In this document: in pieces, positions 38,237-49,226 of the stretch
Layout: each line of letters starts with the position of its first letter
Numbering within the stretch: position 1 is the first letter of the stretch
Assembly: GCF_030272615.1 (NCBI RefSeq)
Contig: NC_081415.1
Location: 631,641,041 to 631,705,040 of the forward strand
Length of the DNA stretch: 64,000 nt
From: Cryptomeria japonica
Lineage: Eukaryota; Streptophyta; Pinopsida; Cupressales; Cupressaceae
Reading direction: 5' to 3'
Position numbers and translations under genes: made by a program
Notes under the pieces: model-generated
What the model was told of the DNA's origin: nothing
Database searches by the model: none
The model's input: the letters and a program-made list of their open reading frames with translations, nothing else

Positions 38237-38683
38237 TTTAGCCCCCACTTTAGCAAGATTATGATCTGACACAAATACTCACTGTAAAGTAGAAGAAAGA
38301 GGAATGAAGAAGATAAGGAATGTGGAATGAAATCACAAGGAGTATAAGATATCACTAATTTCAAGGAACCAAGCCCCTAATATTAGGATCTTAACTCACT
38401 CAAACATATGTTAGGGCACACAAAAACAAGACAAACAAAAAGGCAAACAAAGGAAAAAAGGAAATCAAAGGAAAAAGACACAAAAAAGACATACAAGAAA
38501 AGATAAGATCCAGAAACAAGACCTCAAGTCAAGTAGCTTAAGAGACCTCGACATCAAAATGTCTCAACAACTAATATCATTCTTGAAAAAATCCAATCTC
38601 ACGAACACAAGAGATCACATAAAAGAGAAAAGAAAGAATCATCCATGAACTATCAATAGAAAAGCTATGAGTTTATGAGAAGA

Positions 38684-38687
<4 letters not shown>

Positions 38688-38751
<64 letters not shown>
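38688..38751. repeat. (GA)n microsatellite
   Basis: Near-perfect GA run of about 64 bp left of the solo LTR. Confidence 0.97.
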
Positions 38752-38753
<2 letters not shown>

Positions 38754-38860
38754 ATGAATACACACTAGATGTGTTTATCCAGGTGATCCATGAGAAGAAT
38801 GATGAGAGAGAAGTATTGGAAAGAGACACCATTGGATGGTTAAGATTGATGCATGAGAGA

Positions 38861-39969
38861 TGTTTAGGGGTTGTCATTGATGGCAACTCAGTTCAGAAAT
38901 CATATCCAGTGCATGTAGATTTGATTTACCAGAAGTCATATTATCATGAGGCATAAGTTTGGAAGGTGGAACATAGTTACTGGCAAAGTATGAGTTCAGT
39001 GTGTAGATCTTGATTTTGGCTGTATAATTTTGGTTGGGGTATTAGAGGCAGGTGATTCAATGTTCAAGGCAAATTATTCCATAATCCTGATATCCAGTGT
39101 TGATTCATGAGTGAGATTAAAGGTTTGGTATCCAGTAATTTAGGTAGTATAGAGCTATCTTGGTTTAACATGTGATGCAGAATCTTTGGGTTGATTTCGG
39201 TGATTATTGTTGAGTTCGAGGTGATTGGGCCAACACATGTGAAGCTTCTATTATTTTGTTTAGGTTTTCATATGGTTTTGTGGATGGATTGAGCTGACTT
39301 GTTGGTTACACATTTCATGTTGCGTGTTATACGATTTTTGGAAGCCGACATGAGAATTGATTTATTTTGTTGATGTGGATATATAAGATTGATCTGGTTA
39401 AGAATTTTGGTGAATGATATTAGTGTGAGAAATTTGTATTAGCGAATGTGCAAAGTTTGGTGAATGTGATTGAAGGTTTTAGTGCTCGGGTGTATGACAG
39501 TGTAGGAAAATAGAGCAAGAAGACATTTAGCAGTTGCATAAGTCATATTGAGCCTAATCAGAGCTTCTATTTAGCATTAGTAGATGTTATTCTTCATTTC
39601 ATTCATTATTGTAATCAATTGTAATCATCTGTATGGCAATGAGTCTTCCTCCAGGTTTTAGCCCTCTTGTAATTGAGCAATGAGCTCTAGGCAGTGTGCC
39701 TAAATGCAAGTGCAATCCCCTTCATGTAATATTATCATACTCCTGATCAAATTATAATATAATATTGTGGGTTCAAATCCCACCATGGTTTTTCCCTTTC
39801 CGGGTTTCCACATAAAAATTCTGGTGTTATGGTATTGTGAATTATTGGTTTATGTTTCTTCACTTTACTTTCATTCTTATGCATCTGATGGTTTAAGAAT
39901 CAGTTAAATAAATTAGTAAATTGCAGAACACTGACTCAGCCCCCCTCTTAGTGTTCATTGATTCCAACA
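38861..39969 (+). repeat. Solo LTR, copia-like
   Basis: Begins TGTTTAGGGGTTGTC and ends GATTCCAACA. Inside are ATGAGCTCTAGGC (as in the other copia LTRs), a GGTTTTTCCCTTTCCGGGTTTCC block and ACTGACTCAGCCCCCCTCTTAGTG near the end, which parallel the LTR ends at 26330 and 44150. Flanks are AGAGA and GAGAG, compatible with a 5-bp duplication but in GA-rich sequence, so weak. No internal domain. Confidence 0.65.
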
Positions 39970-41185
39970 GAGAGAACATAGATACATATCCCCTAGATGT
40001 TTGCATCTAGGTGATTCATGTTGGGGAGGAGAGTAGGAATAGTCTAGCACTATTTCGCTAGTTCCACTCATCCTCATGTGTGTGTGCAAGTGATGTCTAG
40101 TTTCAAGCATATAGCACCTCGTATAAGAGTTTGTTTCCTCTAGTTTTGAGTGTGCTTCAACTTTTTTAAGACATGTAATGTAAATGCAAATGCCAAGGGC
40201 TGAATGTGCAACTTCGGGAACATCTAATTTAAGAGTTTTGCTCTAGTTTCAAGAATGTGTAACCTAGATTGAAACATATACATACTTGGTTTCCAGGACA
40301 TCCATGTAATATTTTTTCTTTGGTTTCAATGATGTGTTTCCTCGTCTAAGACATATATCGAATGTTGCATCTGGTTTTGAGTGTGAAGCATCTTGTGTAA
40401 GATTTTTTCTATGGTTTCGAGAATGAACACCCCGTTTAAGACATGCAAGAATGATATGTAAAAAGTATAGTACAATATGATACAAAGAGAGTGACATGGG
40501 TGCCCCCCCTTAAGATATCAATGTAGCCCTATGTTGATGTCTTAAGGAAGCTAGAAACAAGGATACCAACGTTCAACACTAAGGAGATATCCTTTAGGCA
40601 AAAATGTCATAAATCCAAGCTAAAAGAGGGAATACTCTTATAAGAAAGGATAAGATAGTTGAAAAAGAGATATCTTGCAACAAGTGTAAAGGAGATCCTT
40701 GGAGGAGAAGAGATATTTTCTTAAAAGACATCTACCTTAAAGAGGAGTTCCTTGAACAAATATAACATCTTCTACCACAAGAAGGGAAGGAGAATAAGAA
40801 TGCATACCTTCCCCCTATTTCCAGGTGAAAGGGATTCTTGATGGAGGATGAAAGAATTTTGAACCAATGTGAGGGGATAATTTTATGATAAGCGTACATC
40901 ACCAAGTGAAAAAGAGGTTGTAGCCAAGGACTTACACCTCCTTCATAAGAGAGAATCCTTGAGCAAACAACAACTTCACACAAGGAATGACATCAAATCA
41001 TGACAAAAACACTATTCAACAAAGGAAAAGTAGATCCTTAGAGAGAGGAGAGGAGGAGAAATCATTGCCGCCCAAGTGTAAGGACAATGAGAAGAATTAC
41101 ACAATCTTCTAAGGAGAGATTAAAAATAAGAAAATGCACAAGATACTAGTATATATAAAATGCAATTGAAAACAAGAGGTAATCT

Positions 41186-41457
41186 CACGGGGGCTTCACT
41201 TAATGAACTTGGGTTATAGAACTTGCATTCATTGCATACTAAAGAATCCCCCTAAATTCCTTTTTTGTCACCCCTTCCCAGTACACAAGCTGAATTAAAA
41301 GCCCCCTATTTTCACCAAATATTACTTTTTTTAATAGCCCGAATTAAAAACCCCTATATTTCAACTGATAGGAAATATATTATACTCTTATTTCTGGGAT
41401 ATTAAACCCCCAATATGAATTCATGTGATATATTGCCTAGCCAGTGAAGCTCCTGTG
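41186..41457. mobile_element. hAT-like MITE, copy 2
   Basis: A 272-bp element with 15-bp inverted ends CACGGGGGCTTCACT / CACAGGAGCTTCACT. It is flanked by a perfect 8-bp duplication GGTAATCT (41178-41185 and 41458-41465). It aligns with 22880-23177. An 8-bp duplication with these short ends fits the hAT superfamily. Confidence 0.85.
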
Positions 41458-41466
41458 GGTAATCTT

Positions 41467-41468
<2 letters not shown>

Positions 41469-41558
<90 letters not shown>
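41469..41558. repeat. (GA)n microsatellite
   Basis: GA run of about 90 bp beginning a few bases after the MITE target duplication. Confidence 0.97.
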
Positions 41559-41560
<2 letters not shown>

Positions 41561-42313
41561 ACATAATCACATATTCCCCTAAGGAGGAACTAATCATAAG
41601 AGACATACCATTGAAAGAAAGGATATCAACATATGAAAAATTTAACCCCTAAAGGGAATAGTGATATATTAGATAGAAAGGGAGAGATAGAAAAAGCCAT
41701 CCTTCCCCCCAAGCAAGAGAACAAGGAGAAGAACTACACATTTTCTAAAGAGATGTTATTCATAAGAGACGTGTTGTTTCAAACAAGGAATAGATCTTAA
41801 CCAGGGAACAATCATGTGCTTGCATGAAGGATAACCATATGGAAGAAAGGACATCAAATTATGAATAATTCCACACAAAAGAAGAGGTAATATCTTCAAA
41901 AAGAAAGAGTGAGATAGAAGAGGGATCACAAAACCTCTCTAAGGAGAGATCATTCATAAAAGATTTAACATTTCAAACAAATAATAGGTCCTAACCAAGG
42001 AACAAACATGTGTTCACATGAAGGATAATTCCATGCAAGAAAGCACATCAATTTATGAATAATGCAATCCATAAAAGGGAATGGTGAAAAGCTAAGAGAT
42101 TGGATAGGGATAAAAGAGCAGCATGTTGCTACCCTAAGATGTTTGAAGTTTAAAAAGCACCACCTCTAATGACAAAGAGCCTGCAATTAAGTTAACTACT
42201 TATGTCATAGGGTGAGGAGCGACATGAGGGTGAAAGGAGTGCTAAGACACTACCTTTTCACCTAGAAAGAGAGCTGGATCTATTGAAAGACATATACGAG
42301 CATGATTGTATTG

Positions 42314-43425
42314 TTATTGAATAAATTCCTTAAATTCTTTACACTTTCCAAGAGAATGAGAACCACCATGATGGAAAAGACAATATCCACTTCCTTCTTT
42401 ATGCTTAGTGCTAAATTTCACAAAAGGAAAAACAACATTCTTGTCATACTTCAATTTCCAAAATATTCTAGTTGCTAATCTATCTTGATCATTAATGAGT
42501 GTAAGCTTATTATTTTGAGATTGAGGACAAGAGTTATTTTTAGAATAAGAAGGATTGTCATCAATAATTTTAACTTTGTCACTATTGATAAGTTCTTTGA
42601 TTGAATTTTGAAAATCAGAACAATCATCGACATGGTGATCATGAGTTTGATGAAATGAGCAAAAATGAGTTTTTGAAGAAGAAGCACTTTTGTGGGCATG
42701 AATGGCTTGTTGTCTTGCAAGATGATCTTTGAAGTCTTGAATCCTAAGGAGGTCACCCATAGGAGATTTATTATGGTTTCCTAAGCCTTCTGTAGTGATT
42801 TATGTAAGAGGGTTTATAGGGACGCGGATTCCTTGTTCAAATTTTCCAAGTCCTTGTCCTTTGAAACCTTGTTTTGATATTATGTTAAAGCCACTCCTAT
42901 AATAATATTTTAATTGATAAGACGGGGGAACATTATAATAAATTTCTTTGAAGTTTGTCATGTAGGAATGTTTAGAAGGAATAAAAGGATTAGTAGATGA
43001 AGAAGGAATATCTTGTAGAGGAGGATTTTCCTTTCTTTCATCATGCATATCCTCTTTAGTAGATTGGGAAGGAATATCCTTATCATCTAAGGCCTCATCT
43101 TTACTTTATATTATGTGGGGATACAGATCATGAAGGAAATGAATGACATCATCTTCTTTACAAATTTTTTGATGTTTAAGATAGGATCTGGGAGAATAAG
43201 GAGGATCTAGAGAGATGAAAACACCAATATGTTGATCTTGCCCCCCTTGTGCAAGGGTATGTGTATGAGAAGAAGATGGGGCCATGTTTCTCTTCAATGC
43301 TTTCTCTCCATTAGAGAGATCATTGATAGGAGTATTATCTCTTTCTTCATTCACATTAGATCTACCCTAGGAGAGGTATAAGTATTAAGTTTCTCATTAT
43401 TATCTCTAGGATTAGGATCTACAAA
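42314..43425 (-). pseudogene. Gypsy gag-like ORF with G-patch and CCHC-like motifs
   Basis: Three adjoining frames on the minus strand. 43354-43106 (SYLKHQKICKED, HDLYPHI). 43048-42800 ends in GFNIISKQGFKGQGLGKFEQ, a G-patch (G-x2-hydrophobic..G-hydrophobic-K-x-G-x-GLG). 42760-42314 has CSFHQTHDHHVDDCSDFQNSI and CLFHHGGSHSLGKCKEFKEF, the C-x2-H/H..C knuckle-like motifs of some plant gypsy polyproteins. The frame is cut at 43425 by the insertion of the 43427-53580 element and resumes on its far side at 53586. Confidence 0.7.
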
Positions 43426-43426
43426 A

Positions 43427-44201
43427 TGTTGGCATTCTACACTCTTATGAGAATAGTTGATGTTGTCATTTATGGCAACCAATTGGAAATCATCTGGAAA
43501 CCCACCGGTAGTTACCGGCACCAGAAATAGACTTCTACATACACTGACATGCACTTCACCGATAGTGGCAACAATGCATACCGACACTCAAGCCCACATG
43601 GAATAAACTTGTGTTTATTGTTTTATAATGTAATTATCTCTTGTAAAAGTCATAATGACATATTGTAAAAAACTCGTATATGTATGAGATCTTATAAGTC
43701 ATTTTGATGTGTGTGTGAGAGAGAGGATAGATGATATTTTGTATAAGGTGATATAGTTGACAACAAAGGTTTTGGTTATAGACTGAGCTTAAACTGGTAC
43801 TGAACCTGGCATAGCTAATGATGATCTGAAGCAGTACATTGTATTGGATTTTGATAATCCATTTTGTAAGTCAGTGAGACTTCTATTTTGTAGTTGAGCA
43901 GTGAGCTCTAGGCTGCTAGCCTTCCTGCATGTGCAGGCCCCTCATTGTAAGTAATATTTATTCATTGGCCAGTGAGTGAATATTGTGGGTCACAAATCCC
44001 ATTGAGGTTTTTCCCACACCGAGTTTCCTCGTTAAATATCTTGTGTTATGGTGTGTTCTCTATTTTGCCTTTGTTATTCTTATTTACCGATACACTATTT
44101 TGGGATACAAAGTTCTTAATAAGTTTAAAAATTCTATTAACTGGTGAGACACTGATTCACCCCCCCTCTCAGTGTCTTTAAGATTGTCATTGATTCTAAC
44201 A
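43427..44201 (+). repeat. 5' LTR of the non-autonomous element
   Basis: 775 bp, TGTTGGCATTCTACACTC to GATTCTAACA. Confidence 0.92.
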
Positions 44202-44245
44202 ATTGGTATAAGAGACTGGTCCTCTATTTTCAAAAGCCTAACAAC

Positions 44246-44401
44246 TTGAGGAAGATTCTGACACTGGTACAGATGGAGAACTTAAGAAAACAATTGGAAG
44301 GAGCTCTTGTAGATTATGATGTAGAGAAATTGAAGAATATCAAACTTGAAGATGATTTAAGGACTGCACAGGAATTCATTAAAGGACTTCAGGAGAACTT
44401 T
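44246..44401 (+). pseudogene. Gag N-terminal part (before the insertion)
   Basis: Reads MENLRKQLEGALVDYDVEKL from 44273, a Leu/Glu/Lys-rich coiled coil. It is interrupted at 44402 by the solo LTR. The usual copia gag fold seen at 26433 is absent. Confidence 0.6.
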
Positions 44402-45515
44402 TGTAATGCCCCGCCAGGAATCCTAAAGAAAAACAACACAACTAGGCAACTAAAGGGTGAAATATTTTTTTTTAAAGATTAAGTACATTAATTATAACAA
44501 TTGCATGTTTAATAACACAGCGGAATTCTAACACATGATTTCCTAAGGGTTACCAACAAGATTAAATTCGCAGATTATATTAACACCATGGTTAATCCAA
44601 TTGTCCATCCAATTAGGAAAATTAAATGCTTAAGATAAAACCTACACATACATCTAAATTCCATAATGAAAGAATCAAAGTATTCCAATGCATTTATTTT
44701 CCCATAGATCATATATACAAAAGATTAAAGCAACTGAATTTACATACATTCCACCAATATAATATTACAATATCCATAAATACGTGGCTTCCAATAATAC
44801 CACAAAATCCAAAAGTTACAATATCAAGGTTACATAAAAGTTTGATACAATGACCACAAGGTCTCAACTGAACAATGGTCATGAACAAGAGCTGGTACAT
44901 GAACCACGAACCAAGAAACACCAGCGAAGGCTTTCCTCACCTGAAGATACAATTATTAGGTTATCACTTCTTAACTGACTTTCAAGGGGTTATCCTGCGG
45001 CCCCCGCTCGAAAGCCACTCTCTCTCATAGGACACTAATAGGAAAGGTCTCTCTACGAGAACTCTATGGCGAAACTGACAGCCATATCTAATCTTGACAA
45101 ACCACAAGTGAAGGATACACAATCACTAACCCAAGATTGACCATTTGGAACAAAACACACAATGGCTCACATCAACAGGGTTATACAACAACACTTGACC
45201 AAGGGGTATAACGACATATGACATAATGACAACTCAATCAGAATTGCAATGAAATTAATCTTGACTGCAAATACTATTTACACAATATCCTAATACAAGT
45301 AATCTTTTCTTTAAACAGCCAAAATCATAAATAACTTGCAATTAAAGATTTTCCAGAAAATAATAAAACACAACTATATTAATACAAAGAAATCAATGTT
45401 GTCATTTCTCCAATAAGGTTAAATCAATCACATAAAAATTAATCTCCTAATGTATTTCCAAGCATAAATATAGAATCTAAAATTATAAGCTTTTTTGGAA
45501 ATAACCAAACTATGA

Positions 45516-45555
<40 letters not shown>

Positions 45556-45732
45556 TATAATATAATTATATATATATATAAAATATAATATAATATAATA
45601 ATATATATATATACATTGTATATATATCATATACCTATAGTCATATTACAAAATATATATAAACACATGAATTAATTTTCACAGTATTAAAATATTACTT
45701 AAATGACATAATGCCCATAATTAAAAAAAAAA

Positions 45733-45774
<42 letters not shown>

Positions 45775-47934
45775 ATATTAATTAAAAACCAAATTACATA
45801 ACACTGGCATAGAACCCGAATGTAGCACATTCTTGAATGCACTGAATTTACCCCAGGAAAAAGAAAATCATAATAACTCCCTACTACCGCATGGTAGCAG
45901 GTACTACTGTAGGTAGTACATGCTACCTTATGGTAGCCGGTGCTGCCCCCAGTAGCACTGCTACCGCACGGTAACAGGTACTATCATAGGTAGCACTGCT
46001 ACCTTACGGTAGCAGGCGCTACCACCGGTAGTACCGCTACCATACGGTAGCTGTACTATTGTCGGTAGTTGCTACCGACCTCCCAAAAACCATAGTTTTT
46101 TTTTTAATATATATTTTTTATAATAATTTTTTTTTATAATTTTTTAAAAAAATTTTACAATAGCATAAAATATAATAAATTTCATTTTCCAATAAAATTT
46201 ATTTAATACAATTTTCCCTATAAATAATTAAATAGAACAATTTCCCCATAACTTTAATAACCCAATAGATTTAATTGAAATTAAAATTATTACCATAGTA
46301 ACTAAATAATTACACAGAGATACACAAATATTAAAAAGGATTGCCATAGTCAAATATCGAAACAAAAATCAAACAAGAGGGAATATTTTCTCTGGTAAAT
46401 CCCATTTCTCCCAAATCTTGCAATTTTCATGCACAATAAAAAATCTTGGCAAAATTTGTCATATTAACTTTTCCCAATTTTCTCAAAATTTTAATCTACA
46501 AACACCCAAGAAATAACTTCTTTCCATAAACTAGAAACTAATTTTAGGAATGGACTTTAGCCAAGAACAAGAAATAACCAGAAAGGATTTTGGATTTGAC
46601 AAATATTTTAACACACACATCATTCAGAAAGAGGGAAGAAATAGAAATATTTTCTTTAAAAACAACCAGAAGAAGTCACCTAGCCTATATAGCTTTACTG
46701 GAAGATTTATGTAAAAGAGCTCAATCCTGTACCATTTTTCCAAGCCAATCCCTCTTCCAGCAATCCTCTGATAATTTCTTCTTCAACAAAATATTGCTTC
46801 CAAAATATTTTTTCTCCCAAAATCTCTACCTCCTTCTTGTGTACCAAAAAGAGAAAGATCTATCCTTTTTAACCTAAAATTTTAGGTTGCATATATTTTT
46901 CCCCTAAACCTAATATTTAATTTTAGTAATAAAAGCAATTTTATTTATTTTTCTAATTCCTAACAAAGGGATAAATTAACATGCAATAAGGAAAAATCAT
47001 TTTTTTCTTTTCTTTTCTCATGCAAATTAATTAATTTTTTAAACAAAGAAATTAAAGCAATACTTTAATTCTAATTTATTCTTTTATTCTTTTATTTATT
47101 TAAATTTCTAGGAAACAATAAATGAAATTAATCTAATTTATTTTTCACTAAAATTTAAATAAGATATAATTCGAATACAATGCAACTTGCAATCTAATTT
47201 AATAATTTCTTTTAATTAGTTAAATTTATAATCTCAATGCATAAAAGTACATAATTCCCAAAAATACCAACTATGAGATAACTCCATAAATTTAATTAAT
47301 TAATTAAATCCACTAAACACACAAACTGAGTAAACCCCAAGCAAATACTCATAAAAAGATCAAACGACAAAATACGAAGGCCGAACAAATTGACAGGATG
47401 ACCAACTGACGACACTCACAAGAGTGTAACTGGTAAAATAGGGTCAACTACTACCTCCTCCACTTCCATCAGACAAATATAAGGCACGCTCAGACCTGTG
47501 AAGCCAGGTGGAGACGATACCCCATACCTACCCAGTACTTGTACCTCCAATATCCTGCATCACCGAAGTACACATTCATATATACAATATAGAAAACACG
47601 ACATGCACACTGATGAAGGAGAATCACGACGTTCCCTGTCTCACCGGAATGAGTGAAGGAAAATCGTCCCCTTGCATCCAATATACTCGTAGACATGCAA
47701 CATATTATTTCACATTGCATAGATAAAACAAAGTGTCAGTACATAGCAATAATCCATAAAATGCCATAAATCACAAGTACTGAAATACTGCAAATAAATT
47801 ATGCATCTCATATCCAGATAAAGAATGAAATAATGTCATATAAGTCTAAATAACACATCATGGTAATGTATCCACTGAAAGTAAACAATAATAAAATATG
47901 AGTCTAATGAGTTCAAACGAGGAGGGGTACTACA
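44402..47934. mobile_element. Probable solo LTR (gypsy chromovirus type), 3.5 kb
   Basis: Ends are TGTAATGCCCC.. and ..GGGGTACTACA, near-perfect inverted repeats of the kind seen on long Ty3/gypsy LTRs. Five-base flanks are ACTTT (44397-44401) and AATTT (47935-47939), one mismatch. The insert splits a coiled-coil gag frame that resumes right after it. No coding domain is inside. It contains TA microsatellites (45525-45620, 45736-45768) and a GGTAGC-rich palindromic cluster. The orientation is not determined. Confidence 0.65.
45885..46082. repeat. Cluster of GGTAGCA/TGCTACC palindromic motifs
   Basis: About a dozen copies of GGTAGC or its complement GCTACC in less than 200 bp, spaced about 10-25 bp and alternating in orientation. 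It is GC-richer than the surrounding AT-rich LTR. Confidence 0.9.
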
Positions 47935-48923
47935 AATTTGCTATAGCATAAAATAAAAGAAAAGAACTTCATGAGAAGATGTAGAAAGATGATGATGAAA
48001 AGGAAACTCTTAGAGAACTTGCAAACAAGTTGAGACAAGAAAACAATAATATGAAGAATGAAATGCAAGATATGACTATGAGGTTATGTAAAGATATTGA
48101 AGACAGGAAGAAGAATGAAGAAGACTTGACTAGGATAGTTAATGATGCTGGAAATGAAAATCTAAGACTTAGTCATGAAAATGATATGCTGAAGACAGAT
48201 CTGATTCACGTGCAACATGATAAAACTGAGCTTGTGAGACAAATGGGAATTCTAGAAAATGAGTTGGCTACTGCAAATAAACACAAAGACAAATTCAAGA
48301 AAAGTTCAGAAGAGCTTGATGACATGCTGAAAAGTCAGAAACCTAACGGAGATACTAATGGACTTGGATTTGAAGTTGGAGAAAGTTCTGGTACTGAAAA
48401 CAATCTAGATCAGAACAAACCGGTAAGACAACCTAATGCTTACAAGTTTAATGGCAAATGTTTTAATTGAAACAAATATGGTCATAGAGCAAATCAATGT
48501 AGATTCAGAAATAATCAGAATATTAATGCACCCACCGGTCAATGTTCCAAATGCAACAAAGTTGGTCATAATTCAGAAAATTGCAGAATGAATGTGAAAT
48601 GTTATGTTTGTGGAAGATATGGACACTTATCTAATCAATGCAGAACACAAACTGGCATAGGATATGGAAAGGCTATTCAAAGGAATAATGTGACTTGTTA
48701 TTATTGTAACAAGATTGGACATATTGCTAAATTTTGGAGAAGCAAGACTTCATCGACAAACAATAAAGGATCAAGTTTGAAAGGCAAAGAAAAGGTAGAT
48801 GAGGTAAAGAAAGAATTTTCAAAACAATGGATTAAAAAGAGAGATCAAAAAATTGATGAAAATGTCTCTATACCAGTAGAACAGAGTAATCCTCCACTGG
48901 AAGGAGATTATTCATCCAACTGA
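47935..48923 (+). pseudogene. Gag C-terminal part with four CCHC knuckles
   Basis: A coiled coil (48030-48400, rich in E, K, N and L heptads) is followed by four knuckles between about 48450 and 48760. The first has its second Cys position replaced by a TGA stop. The second is CSKCNKVGHNSENC. The third is CYVCGRYGHLSNQC. The fourth is CYYCNKIGHIAKFW, with the last Cys changed to Trp. A Lys-rich tail ends at 48923. Nucleic-acid binding is inferred from the knuckles. Confidence 0.8.
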
Positions 48924-49226
48924 GAAGTAACCCTTTGGGGGTATTGCAACAAGTTGAAAATCATGCAGATTACCCTCGGTCGATGGTGAGAAGATAGATT
49001 TCTTCCTTACTGGCAGATGTGTTAAGTTTTCACTTAACCGACAAGCATTTAATGTGGTTGGTAGAAGAAATGTCAATATAAATCAGCCAATTTCCCTCAT
49101 TTTTGACTCATCGAACATTCAAATTATTAGAGAGCGTGAAAACTGAGCAAAGGCATTCAAGGCGAAGGTGCAGAGTGATTTATTCAGACATTCAGAATAT
49201 TTTCAGGCAGTAAAAGGTACTTTTCA

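Larger units (their letters stand above)
40060..42240. repeat. Gypsy internal non-coding region with degenerate tandem repeats
   Basis: 40075-40450 holds units of about 60 bp (CTCTAGTTT.AAG.ATGTG.. and TTTAAGACAT). Around 41560-42090 longer units share TAGTCATTCATAAGAGA-like, TTTCAAACAA.GAATAG and CACATCAA.TTATGAATAA blocks. There is no coding potential. Placed between gag and the 3' LTR. Confidence 0.55.

Noticed and set aside
38675-38956. 93-codon frame beginning with an Arg/Glu repeat, and the similar frame at 41425-41652
   Set aside because: The Arg-Glu run is (GA)n translated; neither frame has a conserved domain.
43351-43587. A possible gene across 43351-43587 on the minus strand (and 52659-52943)
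   Set aside because: These frames lie largely in the two LTRs of the same element and appear twice for that reason.
46590-46877. 95-codon frame inside the 3.5-kb solo LTR
   Set aside because: No recognisable domain, and AT-rich LTRs give such frames by chance.
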